Shown: positions 34,392 through 43,794 of the stretch, in pieces | Numbering within the stretch: position 1 is the first letter of the stretch | Layout of the letters: each line of letters starts with the position of its first letter | Source of the DNA: Aeromonas hydrophila subsp. hydrophila ATCC 7966 | Lineage (GTDB): Bacteria > Pseudomonadota > Gammaproteobacteria > Enterobacterales > Aeromonadaceae | Assembly (NCBI RefSeq): GCF_000014805.1 | Contig: NC_008570.1 | Span: 2,857,001-2,921,000 of the forward strand | Reading direction: 5' to 3' | DNA length: 64,000 nt | Notes under the pieces: generated by a model | What the model saw: the letters and a program-made list of their open reading frames with translations, nothing else | What the model was told of the DNA's origin: nothing | Database searches by the model: none | Position numbers and translations under genes: made by a program

Positions 34392-35249
34392 TTATCCCTC
34401 CGACATCTGCCTGAAATCGCGGGCATAGCCCTTGAGCAGGCTGTAGAGGTGGGCCCGCTGGGAGATGTCCAGCGACTGGCTGAGATCGCTCAGCCAGTTG
34501 ACGGTGCGCTGGCGCGACTGATCGGTGTAGCCGGTGAAACGGCCATCCATCAGGCCATCCCCCTGTTGCAGCAGGGCGGTGAGCTGGGCGCCGAAGTCCT
34601 GGCTCTGGCGCTGCTTCATCAGCCGGTCCAGCTCCTTGGTCCAGGCGGTCTGAAACTCAAGCCAGGGGGCCTGCAGCTCGTACTGCCACTGGGCCCACTG
34701 GGCCACCAGCGGGGCCTGGGCCGGTTTCACCTCGCCAATCCAGAACACCAGCCGCTCGTTCATCTTGTCGCGAAACTCCTTGAGCATCTCCTCCCTGGGC
34801 TTGTCGGCAAACTCCTTTTCCCGTTCCGCCTGGCGGGTGAGCCTGTCCTTCATGAACATGGCCACCTGCGCCTCGGTCAGGGTACGTGCCAGCCGCACGG
34901 CCCGTGGCACCGTGTTCTCCAGGGTGCGGGTCAGGCTCTGCTGGGCTGCATCCAGATGGCGGGAGACCTGGGCCGGGGTCATGGGGCTCGCCACCGCCTT
35001 GGCCAGCGCATCGAGATCGTCGGCATAACGGGGCACCTCGCGCTGGCGGTGCCAGGCCATCAGCCCCTTCACTTCGTTGTCCAGCAAGCGCTTCTGGCCG
35101 CGATCCAGCGAGAAGTAGTCGTCCAGCTGCCAGACGATGGCCACGTCGAGCCAGTAATAGACGACCCGGGTGGAGCAGCCGGCCAGCAGCAGACAGAGCA
35201 GCAGCAGACTCCAGCTACTGGGCTTGCGCCAGGAAAAGGTGGTCACCAT
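34392..35249 (-). CDS. DUF6279 family lipoprotein
   Basis: A 285-residue lipoprotein: signal peptide SWSLLLLCLLLAGCSTR with lipobox LAGC. The mature part is helical and charged (WLDVAIVWQLDDYFSLDRGQKRLLDNEV..., EREKEFADKPREEMLKEFRDKMNERLVFW), matching DUF6279. Residue +2 after Cys is Ser, so outer-membrane sorting is expected. GGAG is 6 nt before ATG 35249; the TTG at 35261 is an upstream option. Function unknown. Same strand as thiK and lpoB, with a 61-bp gap. Confidence 0.87.
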   Translation of the reverse strand: MVTTFSWRKPSSWSLLLLCLLLAGCSTRVVYYWLDVAIVWQLDDYFSLDRGQKRLLDNEVKGLMAWHRQREVPRYADDLDALAKAVASPMTPAQVSRHLDAAQQSLTRTLENTVPRAVRLARTLTEAQVAMFMKDRLTRQAEREKEFADKPREEMLKEFRDKMNERLVFWIGEVKPAQAPLVAQWAQWQYELQAPWLEFQTAWTKELDRLMKQRQSQDFGAQLTALLQQGDGLMDGRFTGYTDQSRQRTVNWLSDLSQSLDISQRAHLYSLLKGYARDFRQMSEG

Positions 35250-35310
35250 GCAAGGCTCCAATGTTGATGAAACAGGGTTGACGCAACGGATGATTCATAA
35301 TGCCTGATGC

Positions 35311-36165
35311 CTACTCCAGCCGCTGCCGGTTGAGATCGATCAGCGCCTGGTAGTCGGGCCCCGGATGCTGCTCGGCCATCAGCAGCGCCCACAGCAGCCC
35401 TATGTAATCGACCCAGGGCAAAAAGGCCCGGCTCTGAAAACCACGCGGTCCGACCGGCCCCCCTGCCCGCTCGCAGTAGCTCTGCTCCAGCGCCTCGCGC
35501 TGGGCATCCTGCCAGCCGTGCGTACGCTGGATGCTGGCCACCTCGAAACCGGGATGCCCGGCGGCGCCATACTCCCAGTCGATGACCCAGGGCCGGCTCC
35601 CCAACAAATTAGCCGGATTGAGATCATGATGGCAAGGGAGCCAGCAATCGGCGGGCTCGCAGCTGGCCAGCAACCCCCGCTCCAGCGCCGGCAGCCAGGT
35701 CGGCACTCGGGCCAGCCTGGCACGATAGCCGGCACTGTGGGCCCGCACCGCCATCACCACGGTCGGCACCGGCAGCCGGTGCAGCCGCGTCAGCACCCCG
35801 GCCAGCAGCACTGGCTGCAACGCAGCCGGGGGCGGCGCCGCCAGCCAGTTCGGCTCGTCGCACCAGTCCAGCAACATCAGGCCGGTGGCGGGATCGCTGT
35901 GATGGCAGGGCAAGGCCAGCCCCTGCCCCACGGCCCCCTGATAGAGCTGCCATTCGGTGGCCCGATCGATGCCAAGGCGCACTGGATCGGGGTGGCCCTG
36001 GCGCAAAAAGTGACTGCGCCCCGAGGGGAGGCGCAGTCGATAGTTGCAGTTGGTCAGGCCGCTGGCCAATGGCTCCAGCCGGCCCGAGCGCCAGGGTGGC
36101 GGCAGGCTGGCCAGCAGGGTGCGCTCGGCGGCCGCCTGAGAGGCCTCGCTCGACTTACCAGCCAA
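35311..36165 (-). CDS. thiK: thiamine kinase-like phosphotransferase (ThiK)
   Basis: A 284-residue kinase of the choline/aminoglycoside phosphotransferase fold. N-lobe LASGLTNCNYRLRLPSGRSHFLRQG, catalytic loop PCHHDLNPANLL (H-D-x-N-P-x-N), metal site WVIDWEYGAAGHPGFEVAS. The D-W-E-Y-A/G motif and position after lpoB identify ThiK/YcfN, which phosphorylates thiamine to thiamine monophosphate in salvage. The start is TTG 36165, overlapping the lpoB end by 11 bp (AAGAAG upstream). No downstream ATG keeps the N-lobe, so TTG is preferred. Operon hinT-COG3014-ycfL-lpoB-thiK. Confidence 0.87.
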   Translation of the reverse strand: MAGKSSEASQAAAERTLLASLPPPWRSGRLEPLASGLTNCNYRLRLPSGRSHFLRQGHPDPVRLGIDRATEWQLYQGAVGQGLALPCHHSDPATGLMLLDWCDEPNWLAAPPPAALQPVLLAGVLTRLHRLPVPTVVMAVRAHSAGYRARLARVPTWLPALERGLLASCEPADCWLPCHHDLNPANLLGSRPWVIDWEYGAAGHPGFEVASIQRTHGWQDAQREALEQSYCERAGGPVGPRGFQSRAFLPWVDYIGLLWALLMAEQHPGPDYQALIDLNRQRLE

Positions 36166-36751
36166 AGGTGGACTTCTTGGCCTGCTTGCGGATCTCTTTC
36201 TGGTCTGCCCACAGCAGCTCGCCGTTTTGCAGATCCATCAGGTTCATGGTCATCTGGTAGTAGACATCCTTCACCTTGCCGTTGTCCTTGACGATGCTGG
36301 CGAGGTTGCCATAGACCATGTAGCGGGCGCCGGTCTGCTTGCCAAGGCGCACCATGGAGGCAGGATCCACCATGCCGCTGCTCTGCTGGTATTCGAGCTG
36401 CTGCTTGACCGCCGCCACCTTGCTCATGTCGACGAAGCGGAACTTGCCGGCGCGCAGCAGCTTGGTACGGATGCTGTCGGTGATGGCCTCGGTGTCGATG
36501 TGCTCGGAGGTCTTGTTGCGGATGGAGTCCATGAACATCACCGGACGGCCGCCGGCGGTGATCTCGCTGGTGGCTGGCGACGCCAGCATGGAATCCGCCA
36601 TCTTGTCGGCGATGGCCTGCAGATCGCTGGAACCGTAATCGACGGTCACCGTCTCGGTTTCGGTCGGATCGCCATAGCTGACGGTGGTGCTGGAGCAGCC
36701 GCCCAGCAGCAGGGCGCCAGTCAGGATCAGCAGGGCATGATTCATTTTCAT
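36155..36751 (-). CDS. lpoB: penicillin-binding protein activator LpoB
   Basis: Outer-membrane lipoprotein that reaches through peptidoglycan to activate PBP1b. The 198-residue protein has signal HALLILTGALLLGGCSSTTVSYG (lipobox LGGC, +2 Ser), a short linker, and the LpoB C-terminal domain (SSDLQAIADKMADSMLASP, VMFMDSIRNKTSEHIDTEAITDSIRTKLL, FRFVDMSKVAAV, YMVYGNLASI, LLWADQKEIRKQAKKSTFGW). Its start overlaps the ycfL stop (TGATG) and its end overlaps thiK, showing tight coupling. Confidence 0.95.
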   Translation of the reverse strand: MKMNHALLILTGALLLGGCSSTTVSYGDPTETETVTVDYGSSDLQAIADKMADSMLASPATSEITAGGRPVMFMDSIRNKTSEHIDTEAITDSIRTKLLRAGKFRFVDMSKVAAVKQQLEYQQSSGMVDPASMVRLGKQTGARYMVYGNLASIVKDNGKVKDVYYQMTMNLMDLQNGELLWADQKEIRKQAKKSTFGW

Positions 36752-37149
36752 CAGTAGGATTCCTCAATCACTTCGCGTACGTAAATCCGGTAGCCCCGGG
36801 CGGCCGGGCTCGGCGCCAGGGCAGACAGGGTGCGGGTCTGATAGCCGTGCAGCTTGAGCGGCGTCCAGCCGCGGCCATCGCTGGCCACCTCCTGCCCCGC
36901 CTCATCATACCAATAGAACAGGTATTGCAGCTTGTTGTCACCGCGCTGGGTGCTGGCCGCCGCCACATTGACCTGCAACAGGCCGTTTTGTTCGCGCCGG
37001 CTGAGCTCGGTCAGGGTGACATTGACGTTTTGATGCTGCTCTGCCACTGGCGCGGCGCCCGCCGCCCCATAGAGCGCCACGCCGGAGGTATTGGTGGCGC
37101 AGCCTGCCAGCAGCAGAACCAGGCCCAGAGCCAACCCGTGTGCTTTCAT
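36751..37149 (-). CDS. ycfL: YcfL family lipoprotein
   Basis: A 132-residue lipoprotein: signal MKAHGLALGLVLLLAGCATN with lipobox LAGC, then a small beta domain (VNVTLTELSRREQNGLLQVNVAAAST, LQYLFYWYDEAGQEV, GWTPLKLHGYQTRTLSALAPSP, IYVREVIEE), matching YcfL, which lies next to lpoB in enterics too. Function unknown; presumed envelope role from context. The stop overlaps the lpoB start (TGATG). Confidence 0.9.
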   Translation of the reverse strand: MKAHGLALGLVLLLAGCATNTSGVALYGAAGAAPVAEQHQNVNVTLTELSRREQNGLLQVNVAAASTQRGDNKLQYLFYWYDEAGQEVASDGRGWTPLKLHGYQTRTLSALAPSPAARGYRIYVREVIEESY

Positions 37150-37217
37150 CTTGCTCTCCTTGCCGGCGACCCCGAGGGGCCCGACCGGTCACTCATGTGT
37201 ATTGCCATCGTTCGCCG

Positions 37218-38639
37218 TCACAGCGGCATCACCCGGGTCGTCAACCCAGCGCCGAGCCGCTGCACCCACACCAGGGTGGTGCGTCCCTGGTGGATGGTGA
37301 GCGGCAATTGCCGCTGGGCAGCACCAGCCCCCAGGGTAAGGTTCACGTCACCCGCAGGCAGCATCCCCTGCCAGCTCGCAGCCTGCGCCGGCAACGTCAG
37401 CCAGCTGCGGGTGTCAGCCCGCTCCGAGAGGGTATTGAAGATGCCGACCAGAATGTTGCCCACATCGCCCCCCTCCTTGGCCGCGGTGCGCCGCACCTGC
37501 TCCTTGGCCACCAGCCGCAGCGCCTGGCGGGTCAGCATGCCGGGCAGCCGCTCCTGCAGATCTTTGGCCGCCAGCGCCTCCAGCCTGACTAGCTCGCTGG
37601 TCTGCTCGACCCGCTTGCCCACCGATACCGTGAGCGGCCCAGTGTCGCTGGCCCGATTATCGTAATAGGGGATAGCGACGGTAAAGGTGCGAAAATCGCC
37701 GCCGGAGGTGGCGATGGGCAGCGGCAGAAACAGCTCGCGCCGTGCCGGGATCAGCCCATCTTCAAACAGCACCACCAGCTGGCCCTGATCCTTGGCCAAG
37801 GGCGGCGCCTTGCGACCCACCTTTTTCTCGGTTTCGCGGATCTCGTCCGCGGCGCCACGCAGCACAGCCAGACGCAGCAAGGCATCCTGCAGGCTGCGGT
37901 TGTCCGGCGCTATCTGGTAACCGCGCTGATAGTCGACCCAGGCATCGTTGAGATCGCCGGCCGCCTCATAGAGCACGCCGGAGAAATAGAAGGTGTAGGC
38001 GTTCTGAAAACCGTTCTTGACCCGCCCGATCAGCCGGTCGAGCTCGGGGGCGCCGCGCGACATCAGCTGGCGCATCTCCCCTTCGGCCTCGGCCTCTTCG
38101 CTCTTTTGCTTTGCCTTGCGCACCTCGTCGGCCCGCCGTTTGAGGGCCTGCTCCTGCACCTGGTTGGCGCGGCGCACCTCCACCAGAGCGCCCTCGGCAT
38201 CCCCGCGCTGCAGGTAGTTGAGAGCCAGATAGTGGTGCAGCATGGTGCGCTCGTAATCGGGCGCCCGGTAAACCATGGTCTGGTCGTTGGTGAGCAGGCT
38301 GCCCGCCTGGGCCAGCCCCTGGCTGACCCGGTACTCGGCCTGATTGTCTTCCCACGCCAGCCGGCTGTCGGCGGCGGCAAAGGCCTGCTTGCTGGCGGCA
38401 TCCTGACTCGCCAGCCAGGCGATGCGCCCCTGCTCGAGCCGGTCCAGCACATAGGTATCGTCCCCCGGCGTGGAGTCGCGCACCTCGGGCAGCGCCTCGG
38501 CGGCATGACCCAGCAACAGCTGGTTGCGCAGCGGCACCATCTGATCGGAATAGGAGACGAACATGTCTTGCCAGTGGGAGGCACAGCCCCCCAGCAGGGA
38601 ACCGGCCAGCAGCAGACCGGCCAGAGGAAGGCGCGGCAT
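37218..38639 (-). CDS. COG3014 family lipoprotein with TPR-like repeats
   Basis: A 473-residue lipoprotein, [23 protein letters not shown] (lipobox LGGC). The N-terminal half carries helical repeats (YVLDRLEQGRIAWLASQDAASKQAFAAAD; YLALNYLQRGDAEGALVEVRRANQVQEQALKRR; a charged EEAEAEGE coil). A C-terminal beta-rich region (FLPLPIATSGGDFRTFTVAIPYYDNRA) follows. The family commonly accompanies ycfL/lpoB in Vibrio and Aeromonas, but its function is unknown. The start ATG 38639 overlaps the hinT stop (TGATG). Confidence 0.87.
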   Translation of the reverse strand: MPRLPLAGLLLAGSLLGGCASHWQDMFVSYSDQMVPLRNQLLLGHAAEALPEVRDSTPGDDTYVLDRLEQGRIAWLASQDAASKQAFAAADSRLAWEDNQAEYRVSQGLAQAGSLLTNDQTMVYRAPDYERTMLHHYLALNYLQRGDAEGALVEVRRANQVQEQALKRRADEVRKAKQKSEEAEAEGEMRQLMSRGAPELDRLIGRVKNGFQNAYTFYFSGVLYEAAGDLNDAWVDYQRGYQIAPDNRSLQDALLRLAVLRGAADEIRETEKKVGRKAPPLAKDQGQLVVLFEDGLIPARRELFLPLPIATSGGDFRTFTVAIPYYDNRASDTGPLTVSVGKRVEQTSELVRLEALAAKDLQERLPGMLTRQALRLVAKEQVRRTAAKEGGDVGNILVGIFNTLSERADTRSWLTLPAQAASWQGMLPAGDVNLTLGAGAAQRQLPLTIHQGRTTLVWVQRLGAGLTTRVMPL

Positions 38640-38989
38640 CACAGGCTGAGCAGGGGTCCCAGCGGCTGGCCACCGACCAGATGCAGGTGGATGTGGTAGA
38701 CCTCCTGCCCGCCGTGGCGGTTGCAGTTCATGATGAGACGATAGCCATCCTCGGCAATGCCTGCCTCGCTGGCCAGCTTGCGGGCGACGGTGAACATCCG
38801 GCCCAGCGCCAGCTCGTGATCCGGCTCCACGTCGTTGACGGTGGGGATCAGCACGTTGGGGATGATCAGGATATGGGTCTTGGCCTTGGGCTGGATGTCG
38901 CGAAAGGCGGTCACCAGGTCGTCTTGATAAAGGATGTCGGCGGGGATCTCTTTGCGGATGATTTTGCTGAAAATGGTTTCTTGCGCCAT
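38639..38989 (-). CDS. hinT: HIT domain purine nucleoside phosphoramidase HinT
   Basis: A 116-residue cytosolic hydrolase of AMP-lysine and other phosphoramidates. Opens [23 protein letters not shown], with [24 protein letters not shown] and the C-terminal histidine triad [15 protein letters not shown] (H-x-H-x-H). AAAGGAG precedes ATG 38989. First gene of the hinT-COG3014-ycfL-lpoB-thiK operon; E. coli has the same order without the COG3014 gene. Confidence 0.96.
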   Translation of the reverse strand: MAQETIFSKIIRKEIPADILYQDDLVTAFRDIQPKAKTHILIIPNVLIPTVNDVEPDHELALGRMFTVARKLASEAGIAEDGYRLIMNCNRHGGQEVYHIHLHLVGGQPLGPLLSL

Positions 38990-39111
38990 GGATAACTCCT
39001 TTATATGAAAAAGAAAATTCAATGCCTGTCTCAAGCGGTTCCAACGCCCGTCATCGAGGCCCGGCAAGTGTGACACAAGCCGACATTTGACACAGCCGTT
39101 GTCCCATTCTC

Positions 39112-39138
39112 TTCAGTTATTGTTAAAAATACCGATAG
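39112..39138 (+). promoter_or_regulatory. possible sigma-28 (FliA) promoter for the chemoreceptor
   Basis: TTCAGTTA (39112-39119) and ACCGATAG (39131-39138), 11 bp apart, match 5/8 and 6/8 positions of the FliA consensus TAAAGTTT-N11-GCCGATAA. FliA promoters are expected before chemoreceptor genes. Confidence 0.45.
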
Positions 39139-39239
39139 TCGGAAGACGTCTGCCGACGTTGCTCGCCCACAGTGGTAGCAGGGTATCAAATGGACGGGGT
39201 ATTCAGGCAAGGGACTTTTGCATATACAGCGGGACAATA

Positions 39240-41252
39240 ATGAAACAAACAATGTCAGACCTCTCCATCTTGCAGAGGGTCTATCTTGGCTTTGCCATCC
39301 TGGTGGCCGTGATGGCGGCCACCTCGGTACTCACCTTCCGCAGCCAGAGCGAGCTCAATCAGGCGCTGGATCAGGTCACCCGGCAGACCATGCCGCTGGT
39401 GATCGCCAGCAGCCAGACCCAGATCAGCCTGCTCAGCGCCAACAAGTGGCTCACCGACGTGCTGACCGAGCAGGATCTCAAGCAGATCCCGGCCGAAGTG
39501 GCCGAGCTGCAGCAGGCCAAGGCGCTGGTCGACCAGACCCTCGCCACCCTCGCCCGGCAGGCGGCGGAACACCCGGAGCTGCAGGGGGAGCTCGGCGCGC
39601 TCAACCAGCTGGTCAAGGACTACCTGCAACTGACCGACACCCTGCCCACCGAACACCAGGCCCTGCTCACCCGGCTCTACAAGGTGAACCAGGCCAAGGG
39701 CCAGTTCCAGGTCAGCCTGCCCCAGTTCAAGAAGAACCTGGGAGACATGATGATCACCATCGACGACAGCTTCATCAAGATGCTCTCCGAGACCCTGACC
39801 ACCAAGCTCTCCGCCATTGAACTCTCCACCATGGATGCCCTCAACCAGAGCATCCCCGCCCCCATCGAGGCGGCGCTCAAGCGCAACAAGATGCAGATCG
39901 AGGGCTTCAACAGCACCATCAAGGACCTGCAGGGCGAGCTCAAGGATTTTGACAACAACATGGGCCACTACGTGCACGGCTTCGTGCGCGACACCACCGC
40001 CAGCGACGGCGTGCTGGCCCAGTACCTGGCGCTGATGCAGCAGCAGGAGCGGATGCGCGAGCAGAGCAAGCAGGCCAGCAAGCTCATCGTCAACATCCAG
40101 AGCAAGCTCGAGCAGATCACCGCCCAGAGCCAGCAGCTGATGAACAACAGCATCCGCGCCTCCGGCAAGGTACAGACCCAGAGCACCCTCACCCAGGGGG
40201 TGGCGCTGGTCATCGCCATCACCATCGCCATCCTGGTGGCCTACACCCTCGGCAAGGCCATTCGCCGTCCGCTCAAGGAGCTGCTGCGGGTGCTGACCGA
40301 GGTGACCCAGGGCGACATGACCCAGCGCATCGGTTTTCGCAGCAACAACGAGTTCGGCAGGCTCGGCAGCCAGGTCAACCTGCTGATCGAGCAGATGGGC
40401 GAAGTACTGAGCCAGCTCTCCCAGGCGTCGGCCCAGCTCAACAACGCCGCCCACGACAACCGCCACACCACCGAATCGGTGCGGGCAGATCTGGAGAAAC
40501 AACGCCAGGAGACCGCCTCGGTCGCCGCCGCCATGACCCAGATGGAGGCCTCGGTGCGCGAGGTGGCCCAGGCCGCCAACCAGACCCTGGAGCGGGTGAT
40601 GGACGTGGAAAAAGCCTCCGAGACCGGCCGCAAGGTGATGGCCGGCAACATCACCACCACCCACCAGCTGGCGGGCAAGCTGCAGCAGACCGGCAAAGTG
40701 ATTGGCGACGTGAGTGCCATGAGCGGCCAGATTGGCAACATCCTCGACGTCATTCGCGGCATCGCCGAGCAGACCAACCTGCTGGCCCTCAATGCCGCCA
40801 TCGAAGCGGCGCGGGCCGGCGAGCAGGGACGCGGCTTTGCGGTGGTGGCCGACGAGGTGCGCAGCCTGGCCGGGCGCACCGCCCAGTCCACCAGCGAAAT
40901 CCAGACCATGATCGAGAACCTGCAGCAGGGGGTCGCCAAGGCGGTCAGCGTGATGCAGGAGTGCTCGCGCGAGATGGACAGCTGCATGGATCAGAGCTCC
41001 CACGCCAACAACGCCATGGAGGAGGTACAGGGCATAGTGGTGCTCATCAGCGACATGTCGAGCCAGATCGCCTCTGCCGCCGAGCAGCAGCAGGCCACCA
41101 GCGCCGACATCGCCACCAACCTCAACCGCATCTCCGACATCTCGGATCTCAACTATCAGGGCATAGAGCGGGTGGCCGAAACCAGCCAGCAGCTCGACTC
41201 ACTGGCCGAGCAGCAGGAGAGCCTGGTCAAGCGCTTTAGGCTCAGCGCCTGA
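39240..41252 (+). CDS. methyl-accepting chemotaxis protein
   Basis: A chemoreceptor of about 670 residues. N-terminal TM (about 12-32, [20 protein letters not shown]), a large helical periplasmic ligand domain (about 33-320), TM2 ([17 protein letters not shown]), a HAMP domain ([28 protein letters not shown]), and the cytoplasmic signalling tip [39 protein letters not shown] with flanking methylation helices. No C-terminal CheR-tethering pentapeptide (ends LVKRFRLSA). Ligand unknown. Start ATG 39240; ATG 39252 is an alternative. A FliA-like promoter lies about 100 bp upstream and a strong terminator follows. Confidence 0.95.
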   Translation: MKQTMSDLSILQRVYLGFAILVAVMAATSVLTFRSQSELNQALDQVTRQTMPLVIASSQTQISLLSANKWLTDVLTEQDLKQIPAEVAELQQAKALVDQTLATLARQAAEHPELQGELGALNQLVKDYLQLTDTLPTEHQALLTRLYKVNQAKGQFQVSLPQFKKNLGDMMITIDDSFIKMLSETLTTKLSAIELSTMDALNQSIPAPIEAALKRNKMQIEGFNSTIKDLQGELKDFDNNMGHYVHGFVRDTTASDGVLAQYLALMQQQERMREQSKQASKLIVNIQSKLEQITAQSQQLMNNSIRASGKVQTQSTLTQGVALVIAITIAILVAYTLGKAIRRPLKELLRVLTEVTQGDMTQRIGFRSNNEFGRLGSQVNLLIEQMGEVLSQLSQASAQLNNAAHDNRHTTESVRADLEKQRQETASVAAAMTQMEASVREVAQAANQTLERVMDVEKASETGRKVMAGNITTTHQLAGKLQQTGKVIGDVSAMSGQIGNILDVIRGIAEQTNLLALNAAIEAARAGEQGRGFAVVADEVRSLAGRTAQSTSEIQTMIENLQQGVAKAVSVMQECSREMDSCMDQSSHANNAMEEVQGIVVLISDMSSQIASAAEQQQATSADIATNLNRISDISDLNYQGIERVAETSQQLDSLAEQQESLVKRFRLSA

Positions 41253-41274
41253 CGCCCACGCCAGCCCCAGCAAC

Positions 41275-41309
41275 GACAAGGCCCCGCAGATGCGGGGCCT
41301 TGTTTTTTA
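41275..41309 (+). terminator. intrinsic terminator after the chemoreceptor gene
   Basis: ACAAGGCCCCGC AGAT GCGGGGCCTTGT followed by TTTTT: a 12-bp perfect stem. Confidence 0.94.
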
Positions 41310-41327
41310 CTGGCAAGCGGCGCGGGA

Positions 41328-42212
41328 TCAGGCGTAGGCGATGGCGCCCTTGCCCACCCCTTCATAGGCGACAATCTTGATAAACTTGTCGCCCACGCTC
41401 TTCTTCACTTCGCGGGCAATGTAGTGGGCCAGCAGCTCTATGGTGGTGTCGGTGTCGATCATCTCCACCTCCGCCGCCGGCATGGCCAGCTGGAACAGCC
41501 CTTGCGGCGCCACATACTTGAAGCCGACATAGTGTTCGCCAGCCTCTTGCAGGATGGCCTTGGCCTGCTCGCTCAACGCGAGATCGCCGAGGGCCACCCG
41601 ATCCTCGTCAGTCCCCAGGTAGATATCGGCCCAGCGCTCGGCCCAGTTGAGCTCAAGCTCCTGGTCGCGCTCGCCGTCCACGTGGATCTCGATGGGAGAG
41701 CGGTGGCCGTGGGCGATGCGCTGGCAGTTGCCGTCGTGCTTCTTGAGGCCGTGGCTGTAGTGGTAGAAGGCGCCGTCGATGGCCTCCTGGCGCAGGGTCA
41801 GCGACAGATCCTTGATGTTGCCCGGCAGCCGCTTGGCCAGCACCGCCAGCAGATAGCGGGTGACGGACTCCTTGTCCACCTGAGGGGACGGAATGAAGGC
41901 AAAGCCCTGGCTCGGGCAGCGCAGGTGAATGGAGCGACCCGGCCGCAGCAGATCGACGGTGCTCTCGTCACCGTCCAGCTGGGCCACCTGCACCAGAGGG
42001 CACTCGGTCGGCACCAGCAGCTTGTGATCCACCTCGTCGTCGATGATCGACTTGATCAGTTTCTTGACCCGGCCGAAGTCCAGCAACATGCTCATCTCGT
42101 TGAGCTCGCCGCTCATTTCGATGTCCACCAGCCAGCTCTCCCCCACCATACCGCGGCGTTCGCACAGGTAGCTGGAGTCGATCACGGTCAAATCTTTTAC
42201 AAATAACTTCAT
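41328..42212 (-). CDS. 6-pyruvoyl-tetrahydropterin synthase/QueD-related two-domain protein
   Basis: A 294-residue protein built of two PTPS-like halves. The C-terminal half has LRQEAIDGAFYHYSHGLKKHDGNCQRIAHGHRSPIEIHVDG, where YSHGLKKHDGNC and HGHR resemble the zinc-histidine and catalytic Cys regions of PTPS/QueD. The N-terminal half (VIDSSYLCERRGMVGESWLVDIEMSG) is a degenerate repeat. Such double-length forms occur in Aeromonas and Vibrio. Possible roles are queuosine or pterin synthesis, unresolved. Divergent from the dihydroorotase gene. Confidence 0.8.
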   Translation of the reverse strand: MKLFVKDLTVIDSSYLCERRGMVGESWLVDIEMSGELNEMSMLLDFGRVKKLIKSIIDDEVDHKLLVPTECPLVQVAQLDGDESTVDLLRPGRSIHLRCPSQGFAFIPSPQVDKESVTRYLLAVLAKRLPGNIKDLSLTLRQEAIDGAFYHYSHGLKKHDGNCQRIAHGHRSPIEIHVDGERDQELELNWAERWADIYLGTDEDRVALGDLALSEQAKAILQEAGEHYVGFKYVAPQGLFQLAMPAAEVEMIDTDTTIELLAHYIAREVKKSVGDKFIKIVAYEGVGKGAIAYA

Positions 42213-42291
42213 CAGTCAGGCCTTGCTACAGAGAAAGGGCGGTTTGCGCTATTATGACCCGCGATCACTGACAAAGGAACCGGACTCCCCC

Positions 42292-43635
42292 ATGAACAAA
42301 TTGCTTATCAAGAATGCCACCCTGGTCAATGAAGGCCGCATCTATGCCTCCGACGTGCTGATCGAGGGGGAACGGATCGCCCGCATCGCCCCGGATATCC
42401 AGGCGCCCGATGCAGTGGTGATCGATGCCGCGGGCCGTCACCTCATCCCCGGAATGATCGATGATCAGGTCCACTTCCGGGAGCCAGGGCTGACCCACAA
42501 GGGGACCATCGCCAGTGAATCCCGGGCCGCCGTGGCCGGTGGCACCACCAGCTTCATGGAAATGCCCAACGTCAACCCCCAGACCACCACCCTCGATGCC
42601 CTCGAAGCCAAATACCAGATAGCCGCCAACTCCTCCGCCGCCAACTACAGCTTCTACCTCGGCGCCACCAACGACAACCTGGAAGAGATCAAGAAGCTCG
42701 ATCCCAAACAGTCCTGCGGCATCAAGATCTTCATGGGCGCCTCCACCGGCAACATGCTGGTGGACAATCAGGAGACCCTGGCCGCCATCTTCCGCGAGAG
42801 CCCGGTGATGATCGTCACCCACTGCGAGGACACCCCCACCATCAAGGTGCTGGAAGACGAAGCTCGCGCCAAGTGGGGCGAGGATGTGCCGATGCGCGAG
42901 CACGGCCGCATCCGCAGCGCCGACGCCTGCTACAAATCCTCCAGCCTGGCGGTCTCCCTGGCCAAGCAGTACGGCGCCAAGCTGCACGTGCTGCACCTGA
43001 CCACCGCCAAGGAGCTGTCGCTCTTCACCGCCACCCCGGATCTGAAGGATCTCAAGGACAAGAACATCACCGCCGAGGTGTGTGTTCACCATCTGTTCTT
43101 CAACGAGGCGGACTACGACACCCTGGGCAGCCAGATCAAGTGCAACCCGGCGGTGAAGAGCGCCGCCGACCAGCACGCCCTGCTGGATGCGGTGCGCAAT
43201 GACGTGCTCGACATCATCGCCACCGACCACGCCCCCCACACCTGGGAAGAGAAGCAGAACAGCTACTTCAAGGCGCCGTCCGGCGTGCCGCTGGTGCAGC
43301 ACTCCCTGCTGGCCCTGCTGGAGCTCTACCACAACGGGGTATTCTCGCTGGAGACCATCGTCAAGAAGACCTCCCACGCGGTGGCCGAGCGCTTCCAGGT
43401 GCAGGATCGCGGCTACATCCGCGAGGGTTACTTCGCCGACCTGGTGCTGCTGGATCTGGGCAAGCCCTACGTGGTCAACGACAGCAACCTGCTCTATCTG
43501 TGCGGCTGGTCGCCCTTCAACGGCTACCGTTTCCACAGCACGGTGGAGATGACCCTGGTCAACGGCCAGATCGCCTGGCAAAACGGCCAGGTCACCAACG
43601 AGGTGCTGGGCAAGCGGCTCACCTTCACCCGCTGA
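42292..43635 (+). CDS. pyrC: dihydroorotase, class I (pyrimidine synthesis)
   Basis: Amidohydrolase-fold zinc enzyme interconverting carbamoyl-aspartate and dihydroorotate. The 447-residue protein has LIPGMIDDQVHFREPGLTHKG (substrate FREPG), SFMEMPNVNP, GIKIFMGASTGNML (carboxy-lysine region), VTHCEDTP, LHVLHLTTAKE, and DIIATDHAPHTWEEK (catalytic Asp). The usual metal motif H-x-H is Q-V-H here, as in the Bacteroidetes-type branch. E. coli PyrC is a shorter class II form, so a second dihydroorotase may exist elsewhere. Start ATG 42292; AAAGGA lies rather far (about 14 nt) upstream. Terminator at 43672. Confidence 0.9.
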   Translation: MNKLLIKNATLVNEGRIYASDVLIEGERIARIAPDIQAPDAVVIDAAGRHLIPGMIDDQVHFREPGLTHKGTIASESRAAVAGGTTSFMEMPNVNPQTTTLDALEAKYQIAANSSAANYSFYLGATNDNLEEIKKLDPKQSCGIKIFMGASTGNMLVDNQETLAAIFRESPVMIVTHCEDTPTIKVLEDEARAKWGEDVPMREHGRIRSADACYKSSSLAVSLAKQYGAKLHVLHLTTAKELSLFTATPDLKDLKDKNITAEVCVHHLFFNEADYDTLGSQIKCNPAVKSAADQHALLDAVRNDVLDIIATDHAPHTWEEKQNSYFKAPSGVPLVQHSLLALLELYHNGVFSLETIVKKTSHAVAERFQVQDRGYIREGYFADLVLLDLGKPYVVNDSNLLYLCGWSPFNGYRFHSTVEMTLVNGQIAWQNGQVTNEVLGKRLTFTR

Positions 43636-43671
43636 TCCCTCTTCTATGTGCGCCGTCACCACAGCGCCATC

Positions 43672-43704
43672 ACAGGCCGCCCACCCGGGCGGCCTGATTT
43701 TTTG
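43672..43704 (+). terminator. intrinsic terminator after dihydroorotase
   Basis: AGGCCGCCC ACCC GGGCGGCCT, then GATTTTTTGC: an 8-9-bp GC stem with six T. Confidence 0.88.
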
Positions 43705-43794
43705 CAGCCGCTCACGGCCCCGCAATGAGCGGTTTTTCGGCGATTGGCGGCACTTTAAGCGCAGATTGCTCGCAAAGCAGGCGAACGATCCCGG

